From Betaproteobacteria bacterium (GTDB taxonomy: Bacteria; Pseudomonadota; Gammaproteobacteria; Burkholderiales; Rhodocyclaceae), in assembly GCA_016208415.1 (NCBI GenBank), contig JACQYB010000024.1, positions 1 to 64,000 of the forward strand: a stretch of 64,000 nucleotides of DNA. Reading direction: 5' to 3'. Positions 40,283 to 48,871 of the stretch are shown here, piece by piece (positions within the stretch are counted from its first letter, which is position 1; every line of letters begins with the position of its first letter). The notes under the pieces are model-generated. The model made no database searches. It saw nothing but the letters and a program-made list of their open reading frames with translations, and was not told where the DNA came from. Both the position numbers and the translations under genes were made by a program.

Positions 40283-41017
40283 GTGCATTCTCCTGCCATC
40301 AGGATCTCCTCACAAAGCCTGCAGGTGGCCTGTTCGCAGTGCAATTTGCGTGAGCTTTGCCTGCCCTACGGGCTCCATTCCGACGAGGTGGAGAAGCTGG
40401 ACGAAATGGTCGGCATGCGCCGCCGCGTCAAGCGTGGACAGCACCTGTACCGGGCGGGCGAACCCTTCGAATCCATATTCGCGGTGCGCATGGGTTTCTT
40501 CAAGACCGGCGTCATCCTGGAAGACGGCCGCGAGCAGGTCACGGGCTTCCAGATGTCCGGCGAACTGCTTGGCCTGGACGGCATCAGCAGCGAATCCCAC
40601 ACCTGCAACGCGGTGGCGCTGGAGGACAGCGACGTGTGCGTCATCCCGTTCTCGCGCCTGGAGCACCTGTCGCGGGAAATCGAATCGCTGCAGCACAACT
40701 TCCACAAGGTGATGAGCCGCGAGATCGTGCGCGACCAAGGGATCATGATGCTGCTCGGCTCGATGCACGCCGAGGAGCGTCTGGCCGCCTTCCTGCTCAA
40801 CCTCTCCCAGCGCTTCACCACGCGCGGATTCTCGCCGTCCGAATTCCACCTGCGCATGACGCGCCAGGAAATCGGCTCCTACCTCGGGCTCAAGCTCGAA
40901 ACGGTCAGTCGCGCCTTCTCCAAGTTCCAGGAAGGAAACCTGATCAGCGTCCAGCAAAAGCACATCCACATCCTGGACATCCCCGGACTTCGCCGCATCC
41001 TGCGCAAGCAGGACTGA
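40283..41017 (+). CDS. fnr: Oxygen-sensing regulator FNR
   Basis: This 244-residue Crp-fold regulator has Cys17, Cys20, Cys26 (CSQCNLRELC) and Cys108 (SHTCNAV) positioned to hold the oxygen-labile 4Fe-4S cluster. Its helix-turn-helix MTRQEIGSYLGLKLETVSRAFSKF carries the E-SR recognition residues for TTGAT half-sites. It probably controls the FNR boxes found across this window. Translation starts at a GTG (40283) with an AGGAGG site. The stop codon is followed by one 25-bp repeat unit. Confidence 0.96.
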   Translation: MHSPAIRISSQSLQVACSQCNLRELCLPYGLHSDEVEKLDEMVGMRRRVKRGQHLYRAGEPFESIFAVRMGFFKTGVILEDGREQVTGFQMSGELLGLDGISSESHTCNAVALEDSDVCVIPFSRLEHLSREIESLQHNFHKVMSREIVRDQGIMMLLGSMHAEERLAAFLLNLSQRFTTRGFSPSEFHLRMTRQEIGSYLGLKLETVSRAFSKFQEGNLISVQQKHIHILDIPGLRRILRKQD

Positions 41018-41043
41018 GCGGCTTGTCCGCGGTTGGACCGGGC
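41018..41043 (+). repeat. Single 25-bp repeat unit (locus G) directly after the fnr stop
   Basis: GCGG-CTTGT-CCGC followed by GGTTGGACCGGG begins with the base after the fnr TGA. Same stem type as arrays B and C, in a single copy. Confidence 0.6.
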
Positions 41044-41064
41044 AAACCGGGGAGGCGGCTGCGA

Positions 41065-41469
41065 TCAGGTTCCTCCTGCCCCCAGCACGACGTTGAACAA
41101 GCCCGCCGGCGCACGTACCAGGGCCACGGACACGATGTAGCCGAAGATCGCCATTGCGGCCAGCCAGGCCGCGACGCGCACCCGCCGGCTGCGCCCGCGC
41201 CGCAAGGCCACCGTTCCCAGCCCGATATAGGCCAGCAGGCCCAGGATCTTGGCGGTGAGCCAGCCATCCACGAAAGGGTATTGGCCAAGCAGGACGATCA
41301 GCGTCAGCGCGCTGCCCAGAAGAACGGTATCCACGACGTGGGGCACGATGCGCACCCAGCGCCGATTCAACATGGGCGAGCCGAGCGCCATCCAGATCCC
41401 ACGCAGCGCGAACCCCAGGCCGCTGAGCACCACGCAACCCACGTGCAAGTGCTTGACGAAGAGATACAT
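41065..41469 (-). CDS. SirB2-family membrane protein
   Basis: This 134-residue protein has four hydrophobic helices and the family pattern KHLHVGCVVLSGLGFALRG, HVVDTVLLGSAL and WLTAKILGLLAYIGLG. Function of the family is unresolved; it is common near respiratory genes in proteobacteria. It lies between fnr and dnr but on the opposite strand. Confidence 0.85.
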   Translation of the reverse strand: MYLFVKHLHVGCVVLSGLGFALRGIWMALGSPMLNRRWVRIVPHVVDTVLLGSALTLIVLLGQYPFVDGWLTAKILGLLAYIGLGTVALRRGRSRRVRVAAWLAAMAIFGYIVSVALVRAPAGLFNVVLGAGGT

Positions 41470-41615
41470 GGCTACCCTGGCTGGCCGTCGCCGCGCGCCT
41501 GCCTCACGCGCCGCCCCGGCAACCTGGTATCGCCCCGACAGGTCCGGCCCACGGCCGGCGACGGCATGATCGTGCTATCGTTAGCGCCGAACAAAGGGGG
41601 AGGAGAAAGCCCGCC

Positions 41616-42314
41616 GTGCACCCAGACAAGGACAAGATCGACATCCCGGCCATACTCACCCGGCTTCCGCTGTTCTCCCAGCTCACACCCGAACAGATCG
41701 CGCAGGTCGGTGCCGGCACCCGCGAGCGCCGCCTTGCCAAGGGCGAGGTGCTGTTCCACAAGGGCGACGCGGCGCGGGGCTTCCATGTGGTGGTGTTCGG
41801 CCAGATCAAGTTGGCGTTCTCCTCGTCCCAGGGCCAGGAAAAGGTCATCGACATCATAGGTCCGCATCAGAGCTTCGGCGAGGCGGTGATGTTCATGGAC
41901 CGTCCCTACCCGGTCTTTGCCGAAGCGCTCACCGATGCGCTGCTGCTGCACATCAACCGCACCACCGTCTTCGAGTTGCTGGAGCGCGACAGCTCCTTTG
42001 CCCGGCGCATGCTTGCCGGCCTGAGCCAGCGGCTGCACATGCTGGTGCAGGACGTGGAATCCTATTCGCTGCGCTCCAGCACCCAGCGCGTCATCGGCTT
42101 CCTGCTGCAGTGCGCCCATGGCGGTGAGGGCGAATGCGGACCCCTGGAAGTCGATCTGCCCACCAGCAAGCAGGTCATTGCCTCGCGCCTCAACCTCACC
42201 CCGGAAACACTGTCGCGCATCTTCCATGACCTGACCGCCGCGGGGCTGATCAGCGTGCATGGCCGCTCCATCAAGGTCCTCGACCCGGCGGGGCTGAGCA
42301 CCTTCGGCCCCTGA
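41616..42314 (+). CDS. dnr: Dnr-type Crp/Fnr regulator (probable nitric oxide sensor)
   Basis: This 232-residue protein lacks the FNR Cys cluster. Its layout and stretches such as GQEKVIDIIGPHQSFGEAVMFMD, the central dimer helix and the winged helix LPTSKQVIASRLNLTPETLSRIFHDLTAAGLISVHGRSIKVLD resemble Pseudomonas Dnr. Dnr proteins bind NO through haem and use FNR-like sites. It starts at GTG 41616 with GGAGGAG. The neighbouring NnrS-like, DUF2249 and hemerythrin genes support an NO role. Confidence 0.8.
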   Translation: MHPDKDKIDIPAILTRLPLFSQLTPEQIAQVGAGTRERRLAKGEVLFHKGDAARGFHVVVFGQIKLAFSSSQGQEKVIDIIGPHQSFGEAVMFMDRPYPVFAEALTDALLLHINRTTVFELLERDSSFARRMLAGLSQRLHMLVQDVESYSLRSSTQRVIGFLLQCAHGGEGECGPLEVDLPTSKQVIASRLNLTPETLSRIFHDLTAAGLISVHGRSIKVLDPAGLSTFGP

Positions 42315-42337
42315 AGCCGGCGGCGCGAGGTCCGTTT

Positions 42338-43657
42338 TCAACCGCCTCCGGCGTCGCCACACGGCGGGACGGCGCCCGCGGGCGCCGATCCGCCGCTGGC
42401 ACGCACCCGGCGATAGGCCCGGGCGATGCGGACCACGTTGGCCTCGAGCCACAGCGACGTCACCACCAGTGCCAGGCCTGCCACCGGCATGAGCACCGGC
42501 ACCGCAACGGCCGCCAGGAGCAGCACCACCGACGCCATGTGCGTCCATGCATGGCGCATCATCGCCTGATCGGAGAGCATCTTCCGCATGCTGGGCACCT
42601 GGCGCACCACCTGCTGCAGGTGCAGCCAGTTGAGAAAGGGCATGATCTTGTAGAGCATGCCCACGATCACCGAGCCGAATACGCCGTGCAACATCAGGAT
42701 CGCCACCGCCACTTCCAGGCGATTGCGCAGCTCCCCCTCGGCGCTGTCCAAAGCCGCAGCCAGCAGCACCGCCAGCAGCATGCACACCATGCCCGCCTGC
42801 CACAGCCGCAGGGTGGCATCCACCACCTTGCGGCGCCGACGGCGTTGCAGCCCCAGCGTGGCGAGGACAAACCAGACCACCAGGCCGGTCCCCGCCAGGA
42901 AAGCCAGGGTGCGCCAGTGCCGCGCCTCCTGCCCCGCCAGCCACAGAGCCGACCACGCCGCCAGCGCCACGGCCAGGGCCGTCGGCAGCCAGCGTGACAG
43001 CTTCTCGCGGTAGGGCGGGGTGAGCTGGAACATGGGGACGACCAGGTAGGCCACCCCCACCAGCAACACCAGTCCCCAGCCCGTCAGCCCCCAGGCGGCA
43101 TGCAGGTGTGTCAGTTCGATGATGGGCAGTTGCGAGGGCTGCACGAAGGACCAGCCGAGGGTCGCCCCCAGGGCGACCGTGATCGCCAGCCCCAGCATCG
43201 CCGTGCGCATGGCCCGCACCGTATCGTTGCCCACCGGTGCGCGCAGCAACGCCGCCACCACCACCGCGACGAACACCGCCACGACCCCCGCCAGCAACGG
43301 CACCGCCACGGCGAACAGGGCGGGTTTCTCAAGCAGGAATGCCGCAGCCAGCAGCATCGCCCCAAGACTCATGCCGAGGTGGGTTGCCAGGGCCACCGCC
43401 CGGGCGCGCCAGAGATGGGTGCCCACCGCCACCGGCAGGATCTGCATCAGCGCCCCGCACATCACCTGCAGCAGGAAACCGATGGTCATCAGGTGGGTGA
43501 CGGCCAGGGCGGGCATGCTCCATCGCGTGGCGAGCACCTCGTCGCCGCGCCAGGCGAGCAACAGCCCCGCGGCGGCGGCGAACAGCGGAGCGCTGAGGAA
43601 GAAGCGATACGGCACCGACAGGGGCGGTGCCTGCTCGTAGGACAACAGCGCGGCCAT
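42338..43657 (-). CDS. Multi-pass membrane protein, NnrS-like
   Basis: This 439-residue protein has about twelve hydrophobic helices and several conserved His in membrane context (VTHLMTIGFLLQVMCGALMQILPV, IELTHLHAAWGLTGWG, MLHGVFGSVIVGMLYKIMPF). This recalls NnrS and haem-copper oxidase subunit I-like proteins of denitrifiers. It is the last gene of a hemerythrin-DUF2249-membrane protein operon with overlapping stop/start codons. A role in NO tolerance or haem/metal handling is inferred only from context. Confidence 0.7.
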   Translation of the reverse strand: MAALLSYEQAPPLSVPYRFFLSAPLFAAAAGLLLAWRGDEVLATRWSMPALAVTHLMTIGFLLQVMCGALMQILPVAVGTHLWRARAVALATHLGMSLGAMLLAAAFLLEKPALFAVAVPLLAGVVAVFVAVVVAALLRAPVGNDTVRAMRTAMLGLAITVALGATLGWSFVQPSQLPIIELTHLHAAWGLTGWGLVLLVGVAYLVVPMFQLTPPYREKLSRWLPTALAVALAAWSALWLAGQEARHWRTLAFLAGTGLVVWFVLATLGLQRRRRRKVVDATLRLWQAGMVCMLLAVLLAAALDSAEGELRNRLEVAVAILMLHGVFGSVIVGMLYKIMPFLNWLHLQQVVRQVPSMRKMLSDQAMMRHAWTHMASVVLLLAAVAVPVLMPVAGLALVVTSLWLEANVVRIARAYRRVRASGGSAPAGAVPPCGDAGGG

Positions 43658-43881
43658 CAGGCCACCCGTCGAATACGGATCTCGAAGGTCCCGTCGTCCC
43701 GGCTGGTGGTACGGTGACCGTATCCGTTGCGTTCGAGGATCTTGAAGAGCGGAAACGGCTCGCGGTAGAGCAGCAGCAGCACCTCTCCGTCGTCACCCAC
43801 CTCGTCCAGCGCCTCCAGGGTACGCTCCATGGGTTCGGGGGGGAGCATATCCCGGCCGTCCACCACGAGCGTGCCCGCCAT
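43657..43881 (-). CDS. DUF2249 domain protein
   Basis: This 74-residue protein begins MAGTLVVDGRDMLPPEPMERTLEALD and continues VLLLLYREPFPLFKILERNGY, the DUF2249 pattern with a TusA-like fold. It shares one-base stop/start overlaps (TGATG) with both neighbours, so the three genes are tightly coupled. DUF2249 is frequently found with hemerythrins in NO-responsive loci. Confidence 0.88.
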   Translation of the reverse strand: MAGTLVVDGRDMLPPEPMERTLEALDEVGDDGEVLLLLYREPFPLFKILERNGYGHRTTSRDDGTFEIRIRRVA

Positions 43882-44330
43882 CACGTCGTCTCCGTGGCCA
43901 GTGCGGCGCCGATACGCTCGCGCAGGTCCCTGGCGCCGTGCAGATGCTGGTCGCACATCGGATAGAGGATGTTCTGTTCCTTGAGGTTGTGCTGCTGCAT
44001 CAGCACCAGCAGCGTCTCCGCTGCACCGGCCAGGCCGTCGGCGTCGCGCGCGCGCAGGCATTCCTCCATTTCCTCCACCAGGGCGCGCATCTGCACATGC
44101 TCCATGCGCATCATGCGGGTGGGGCCGGCAGTCATGCCCGTCGCCTGTTCGAAGGCGGGGAAAAGGAGGCTCTCCTCCACCCCGAAGTGCTGTTCAAGAT
44201 CATGGTGGAAGGATTTCAGTGCCTGCGTGCAGGCCGGCCAGTCACCCTGCCGTGCCGCTTCCTCGGCCGCGGCGAAGGTGTCGTCGCAGTACTTGTGGTG
44301 CTGCTCCAGTGCTTCGGTAACGCGCATCAT
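43881..44330 (-). CDS. Hemerythrin-domain protein
   Basis: This protein of about 149 residues is a four-helix bundle with iron-ligand His and Glu in LEQHHKYCDD, FHHDLEQHFGVEESLLFP, MEHVQMRALV and QQHNLKEQNILYPMCDQH. It probably binds O2 or NO, or repairs Fe-S damage like YtfE. The start at 44330 has GGAGAG seven bases upstream; a Met five codons earlier is possible. It is first gene of the operon, with an FNR/DNR box at 44405-44418 placed for class II activation. Confidence 0.88.
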   Translation of the reverse strand: MMRVTEALEQHHKYCDDTFAAAEEAARQGDWPACTQALKSFHHDLEQHFGVEESLLFPAFEQATGMTAGPTRMMRMEHVQMRALVEEMEECLRARDADGLAGAAETLLVLMQQHNLKEQNILYPMCDQHLHGARDLRERIGAALATETT

Positions 44331-44404
44331 GTCCAGTCTCTCCATCGGTCGGTGCTTGGCCGTCGTGGTCTTGCTGCATTGTGTCACGCACCACGCCGTC
44401 AGCC

Positions 44405-44418
44405 TTGACGCGAATCAA
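44405..44418. promoter_or_regulatory. FNR/DNR box upstream of the hemerythrin operon
   Basis: TTGAC-GCGA-ATCAA is centred about 41.5 nt before an inferred start near 44370. A CACAAT -10 candidate lies at 44383-44378. Confidence 0.8.
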
Positions 44419-44551
44419 CCACCTGGAAACCCACATGGCGCGGACATGTTCATGCCGGGGCGGCGACTTCCCCCGGCAGACACAGGGCACACGGGCAGAG
44501 AGGAAACCGCCGCGAAGCTGGATCGCGCGCCCGGCGCCGGGGCGCGCGGAT

Positions 44552-45703
44552 TCAACCGGCGGGAGACGAAGCAGGCTCGGGGAGGTCCGGCTTCTCGCCG
44601 GTAAGCATGTAGCGGATCAGGTCGCGCACGGGACGGATGGCGCTGCCGAAGGGCAGGGTGGAAGCGCCGCGGAAGAACAGCCCCTTGTCGAGATCGCCTC
44701 GCAGCGCGGAGGCAAGCTGGCTGTCGATGCAGAACTGGCCGAACTTGGCCAGGCCGTCGCGCAGCCCGCACTGCAGCAGGCAGTCCCAGGACAGGGTGCA
44801 GCGGCGCGGCTTGTCCGTGGCTTCCGACAGCCACTCGACCCGCCGCATGTAGTTCGACAGCCACGGCGTGCGCACCGCCCGTGCCGGAAGGCCGGCCACG
44901 CTCATGAAGGTGACGATGTCCTCGGGCCGGGCCTCGGCCAGCACCTTCTTGAAGGCCGGATCGGCGTCGCCCTCTTCGGTCACCGCAAAGGCCGTGCCCA
45001 GTTGCACCCCGGAGGCGCCCAGATCGAAAAGCTCGCGCACCCGTTCATGGCTGTTGATGCCTCCGGCGGGAATGAGGGGCACCTGCCCGTCCTCCAGCCC
45101 CAACTGGTGGCAGACTTCCTTCACCCCCGGCAGCACCACCTCGAAATCGAAGCGCGAGTCCTCCAGATCCTCCGGACGCGCGGCGCCCAGATGCCCGCCG
45201 GCCAGCCGCGGATGCTCGATCACCACCGCGTCGGGCACGCGACCCTTGCGCAGCCATTTCTTCATCAGCAGCGAGACCCCGCGCACGTCCGAGAGGATCG
45301 GAATCAGTGCCACCCTGGGATGGTCGGCGGCGAGATCCGGCAGATCCAGCGGCAGACCGGCACCCATCACGATGGCGTCGGCACCGCTACGGCAGGCCTG
45401 GCGCGCGCATGCGGCGTACTCCGTGACGGCGCGCATGACATTGACCGCCACCATGCCCACGCCGCCCGACAGGTCCCGGGCGCCGCGCACTTCGCGGTCA
45501 ATGGCCACGAGGTTGGCGTCGTTGATGGCGTTCTTGTCGCGCGAGCGCCCGGTACGCTCCATCAGGTCCGGGTGCAGGCGCCGCAGATCAACGCTGGCGA
45601 TGGTGCCCATGCCACCGGCCGCCGCCACGGCCCCCGCGAGCCTGTGGGCGGACACGCCAACCCCCATGCCCCCCTGAACGATGGGCAGGAGCTTGCGGTC
45701 CAT
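44552..45703 (-). CDS. Nitronate monooxygenase-like flavoprotein
   Basis: This 383-residue TIM-barrel protein starts MDRKLLPIVQGGMGVGVSAHRLAG, has SGADAIVMGAGLP and the FMN phosphate-binding LIPAGGINS, then GASGVQLGTAFAVTEE. The family includes nitronate monooxygenases and enoyl-ACP reductase-like enzymes, so the substrate is open. The start at 45703 was chosen because the FNR box and TATTCT -10 place the transcript start near 45756, inside the longer reading frame. Cys residues in the C-terminal part (LSWDCLLQCGLRDG, KFGQFCIDSQL) are a feature of its subgroup. Confidence 0.85.
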   Translation of the reverse strand: MDRKLLPIVQGGMGVGVSAHRLAGAVAAAGGMGTIASVDLRRLHPDLMERTGRSRDKNAINDANLVAIDREVRGARDLSGGVGMVAVNVMRAVTEYAACARQACRSGADAIVMGAGLPLDLPDLAADHPRVALIPILSDVRGVSLLMKKWLRKGRVPDAVVIEHPRLAGGHLGAARPEDLEDSRFDFEVVLPGVKEVCHQLGLEDGQVPLIPAGGINSHERVRELFDLGASGVQLGTAFAVTEEGDADPAFKKVLAEARPEDIVTFMSVAGLPARAVRTPWLSNYMRRVEWLSEATDKPRRCTLSWDCLLQCGLRDGLAKFGQFCIDSQLASALRGDLDKGLFFRGASTLPFGSAIRPVRDLIRYMLTGEKPDLPEPASSPAG

Positions 45704-45790
45704 GATCCGCAACAGGGGAAACACCGATTCGATCACGGCGAATGGAGCGGGGACGGAGTCCAAAGAATAGGCGCCCATGGGCAAAAGGCA

Positions 45791-45804
45791 TTGATCCAGG
45801 TTAA
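45791..45804. promoter_or_regulatory. FNR/DNR box upstream of the nitronate monooxygenase-like gene
   Basis: TTGAT-CCAG-GTTAA has its centre about 41 nt before an inferred leftward start near 45756. TATTCT at 45769-45764 serves as -10. Confidence 0.75.
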
Positions 45805-45916
45805 AGGCGTACCCCGCAGCTTGCGCGGGATTGCGGCCGCGGTGAAGAATGCCTCTGCTTCTATCACAAAGGCAGCATTTTCTCAAACCGCTATCCGACT
45901 GAAGGAGGAGCGAATC

Positions 45917-46417
45917 ATGAGCACCATCCGCGCCATTGTCATCGCCGCAGGTATCGGAGCCGTGGCCACCCCCGTAGCAGGGGCCGAAAACCCGGCGTTG
46001 TGGAAGCATCACGTCAGCGGGAATTATGACCAGGTGTTGGCTGCCGTGAAGGCCGGACTGGAGGCCCGGCAATTCCAGATCCTCAGCGAAGAAAACCTCG
46101 CCCGCGGACTGGAAAACAACCGCCAGGTGTTCGGCGAGGACAAATGGAACACCATCGGATTCGGCAATGTCACCGCGGTGCAGTTCTGTTCCCTGGCGTT
46201 CAACCATCAGGTGTTCAACATCAAGATGGACTGGTCGGTGCTGTGCCCGTTCAAGGTGGTGGTCTACAACCTCCAGGCGGCACCGGGGCAGGTGCAGATC
46301 GTGCTCACCCGCCCGAGCTGGATCCTGGCACGGGATCCGCATCCCAAGGCACGACAGGTGGGCAAGGAGATCGAGTCCCGCATCACCGCGGCCATCCGCG
46401 AAGGGACGGCGCCGTGA
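45917..46417 (+). CDS. DUF302 domain periplasmic protein
   Basis: This 166-residue protein has a short signal peptide (IVIAAGIGAVATPVAGA) followed by a DUF302-like region: HHVSGNYDQVLAAVKAGLEARQFQI, then AVQFCSLAFNHQVFNIKMDWSVLCPFKVVVYN. AAGGAGGAG precedes the start. It is divergent from the nitronate monooxygenase-like gene across a region holding an FNR box, which does not lie at an activating distance for this gene. Biochemical role unknown. Confidence 0.82.
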   Translation: MSTIRAIVIAAGIGAVATPVAGAENPALWKHHVSGNYDQVLAAVKAGLEARQFQILSEENLARGLENNRQVFGEDKWNTIGFGNVTAVQFCSLAFNHQVFNIKMDWSVLCPFKVVVYNLQAAPGQVQIVLTRPSWILARDPHPKARQVGKEIESRITAAIREGTAP

Positions 46418-46486
46418 GCCCTCTGGCGCCCTTCGCGGGCGCCCGGCGGCGCGCGCCCGAGCCTCGCGCCGCCATCGCATCGTTCG

Positions 46487-47890
46487 CTACGCAATGAGCT
46501 GACGTTCCCCCGGCCGCGGCAGGCACACCCCCTGCCACCGCAGCCGGGCCGCGATCGTCTCGGCGAAGGCTTGCGCCGTAGCCGCCTCGCCGTGGACGAC
46601 AAAGGTGCGCCCCGGCGGGCGGCGAAAGTGCCCCAACCAGTCCAGCAGCCCCTGCCGGTCGGCATGGGCGGACAGTCCGCCCACCGTGAGGATGCGCGCG
46701 CGCACCGCCACCGTCTCGCCGAAGAGGGTGACCTTGCGTGCGCCGTCCACCAGTCGCCGGCCCAGCGAGCCCTGGGCCTGGAAGCCGGCAATGACCACCG
46801 CGCATTCCTTGCGCGGCAGGTTGTGCAGCAGGTGGTACTTGATTCGTCCGGCATCGCACATGCCGCTGGCGGAAATGATCACCGCGCCGCTGACGGTGCG
46901 GTTGAGGGCCTTGGATTCTTCCACGTCCTGCACGAAGCGCACCTGCGGCGCCAGCTTCGAATGCGCCTGCCAGGCGATGAGATCGCGCGTCTCCTGGTCG
47001 AGCAGCGGCTGGTGGCGCAGGGTGATCTGCGTGGCCGCCAGCGCCATGGGCGAGTCCACATAGACGTCGATGCGCCCGAGGCGGCCGCGTCGCGCCAGGT
47101 CGGCCAGCACGAACAGGATTTCCTGGGTGCGCCCGACGGAGAACGCCGGAATGATGACGTTGCCGTGGCGCAGGGTGGAGCCGAGGGCCTCCACCAGTTC
47201 TTCCTCGGTCTGGGCCAGCGGCTTGTGCAGGCGGTTGCCGTAGGTGGATTCCACCACCAGCACATCGGCCTCCTCCACCGGGAAGGGGTCCCGCACCACC
47301 GGCCGGGCCGGCTGGCCGAGATCGCCGGAGAACACCAGCTTGCGCTCGCCGCCTTCGCCCCCGACCCAGAGTTCGACGATGGACGATCCGAGGATGTGCC
47401 CGGCATCGCGCAGGCGTACCCGCACCCGGGGGTGGGGGCGGAACTCGGCGTCGTAGTCGACGCCGCGCACTTGAGCCAGGCAGCCCTGGGCCTGGGCGAC
47501 GGTGTAGAGCGGCGCCGGCTGCATCATGCGTCGGTCGCCGCGGGCGCGGCGTCGGCGCAGGTCCCATTCCAGTTCCTTCTCCTGGATGTGCGCCGAATCC
47601 AGCAGCATCACCCCGAGCAGATCCACCGTGGCGCGGGTGGCGTAGATCGGGCCGCGATACCCCAGCGCGGTCAGGCGCGGCAGCAGGCCGGAATGATCGA
47701 GATGGGCGTGGGAGAGCACCACGAAGTCGAGGCTGCGCAGATCGAAGTCCAGCGCCGCCAGGTTCTTGCGCCAGGCATCGCGCCCGCCCTGGAAAAGACC
47801 GCAATCCACCAGGAAGCGCGCCCCGGACGCCTCCACCATCATGCATGAGCCGGTCACCTCGCCGGCCGCGCCGTGAAAAGTCAGTTGCAT
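46487..47890 (-). CDS. Metallo-beta-lactamase/beta-CASP RNA nuclease
   Basis: This 467-residue CPSF73-like protein has zinc motifs HAHLDHSG, the aspartate of SGDLGQP and the late SAHADRQGLLDWL, a beta-CASP domain with STYGNRLH and PAFSVGRTQEIL, and the C-terminal RMMBL segment. Bacterial members are predicted RNA exo/endonucleases. The start at 47890 has a perfect GGAGGAA site. It is divergent from the FNR-driven usp and shares the intergenic FNR box, a common pairing in anaerobic respirers (from memory). Confidence 0.92.
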   Translation of the reverse strand: MQLTFHGAAGEVTGSCMMVEASGARFLVDCGLFQGGRDAWRKNLAALDFDLRSLDFVVLSHAHLDHSGLLPRLTALGYRGPIYATRATVDLLGVMLLDSAHIQEKELEWDLRRRRARGDRRMMQPAPLYTVAQAQGCLAQVRGVDYDAEFRPHPRVRVRLRDAGHILGSSIVELWVGGEGGERKLVFSGDLGQPARPVVRDPFPVEEADVLVVESTYGNRLHKPLAQTEEELVEALGSTLRHGNVIIPAFSVGRTQEILFVLADLARRGRLGRIDVYVDSPMALAATQITLRHQPLLDQETRDLIAWQAHSKLAPQVRFVQDVEESKALNRTVSGAVIISASGMCDAGRIKYHLLHNLPRKECAVVIAGFQAQGSLGRRLVDGARKVTLFGETVAVRARILTVGGLSAHADRQGLLDWLGHFRRPPGRTFVVHGEAATAQAFAETIAARLRWQGVCLPRPGERQLIA

Positions 47891-47924
47891 GAATTCCTCC
47901 CCGCCGACCCCGTGGCCACGCCCA

Positions 47925-47968
47925 TTGACACAGGTCAAGCGGCGCCACCACACTGGCTTCCTATAATG
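47925..47968 (+). promoter_or_regulatory. FNR-dependent promoter of usp
   Basis: A perfectly symmetrical FNR box TTGAC-ACAG-GTCAA (47925-47938) is followed by a consensus TATAAT at 47963-47968. The inferred start near 47973-47975 gives class II spacing and a 5' leader of about 25 nt. Confidence 0.88.
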
Positions 47969-47998
47969 ATTTACGTTGCACTCACCGAGGATGCGCCC

Positions 47999-48442
47999 AT
48001 GTTCAAACACCTCCTCGTGCCGACCGACGGCACCGAGCTTTCCGACAAGGCACTGGACAAGGCGGTGGAGTTCGCCCGGGAGTGCGGCGCCCGGATCACC
48101 TTCTTCTACGCCCGACCGGATTATCCCGTGTCATTCTACGGCGAGGGCGCCCTGATCGATCCGCTCACCCCCGAGCGCTTCAGCGAAATGACCGCCGAAC
48201 AGGCCCAGACCATCCTCGCCAGGGCCAGCGAGCGTGCCAGCGCCGCCCAGGTACCCTGGGACCGCGACACCGCCGTCAGCGACGTACCGTTCCAGGCCAT
48301 CATCGACGCCGCCACCACTCATGGCTGCGACCTGATCTTCATGGCCTCCCACGGCCGGCGCGGCCTCAGCGGCCTGTTGCTGGGCAGCGAGACGAACAAG
48401 GTGCTCACCCACTCGACCATTCCGGTACTGGTGTTTCGCTGA
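47999..48442 (+). CDS. Universal stress protein, FNR-controlled
   Basis: This 147-residue Usp domain has MFKHLLVPTDGTELSDKAL at the N-terminus and the ATP-binding ASHGRRGLSGLLLGSETNKVLTHSTIPVLVF near the C-terminus. The promoter is the best FNR-type promoter in the window, so production should rise without oxygen. The start at 47999 has a GAGG site; an in-frame upstream ATG also exists. The TGA stop opens repeat array E. Confidence 0.93.
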   Translation: MFKHLLVPTDGTELSDKALDKAVEFARECGARITFFYARPDYPVSFYGEGALIDPLTPERFSEMTAEQAQTILARASERASAAQVPWDRDTAVSDVPFQAIIDAATTHGCDLIFMASHGRRGLSGLLLGSETNKVLTHSTIPVLVFR

Positions 48443-48541
48443 GCCGCGGAGTCGGCGTTTCAACCGCGCCGCGGAGTCGGCGTTTCAACCGCGCCGCGGA
48501 GTCGGCGTTTCAACCGGGCGGCGGAGTCGGCACACTGACCT
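48443..48541 (+). repeat. 25-bp tandem repeat array E (4 units) directly after the usp stop
   Basis: Three essentially identical 25-bp units (GCCG-CGGAGT-CGGC-GTTTCAACCG) and a fourth diverged one begin with the base after the usp TGA. Near-identity of the units points to recent amplification. This is the cleanest array of the family. Confidence 0.92.
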
Positions 48542-48604
48542 GGCACTCGCCCAAGGCACATCAGGTCCGGACACACTGCATCAGGCCCACGAGGAGAATG
48601 AGCG

Positions 48605-48871
48605 ATGAACGAAGAGAAGTCGCAGATCGACAAGCTGTTCGACGACTTGCGCCAACAACGTGACGAACTCAAGCTGAAGATCCATCTCGCCCAGGCAGAC
48701 GCACGGGACGAATGGGAAGCCCTCGAAACCAAGTGGGAACAGATGAAACCCCGCATCGAGGCCGCAGGCGAAGAGGCTGCAAAGGCTTCCCGCAACGTGC
48801 TGAGCGGGCTGGAGATCATCGGCGAGGAAATCCGCGCCGGCTATCACCGCATCCGCGAGCGGCTGCGCTGA
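48605..48871 (+). CDS. Small charged coiled-coil protein
   Basis: This 88-residue, highly charged protein is predicted helical throughout (QIDKLFDDLRQQRDELKLKIHLAQADARDEWEALETKWEQ), with heptad-like leucines and no membrane segment. A GAGGAG site precedes the start. I do not recognise the family by name. Position just after an FNR-driven usp suggests co-expression in stress or anoxia. Its stop also opens a 25-bp repeat array. Confidence 0.8.
   Translation: MNEEKSQIDKLFDDLRQQRDELKLKIHLAQADARDEWEALETKWEQMKPRIEAAGEEAAKASRNVLSGLEIIGEEIRAGYHRIRERLR

Noticed and set aside
48443-48541. CsrA-binding sites in the repeat loops
   Set aside because: Only some loops contain GGA (for example CGGAGT); units in arrays B, C and G lack it, so it does not explain the family.
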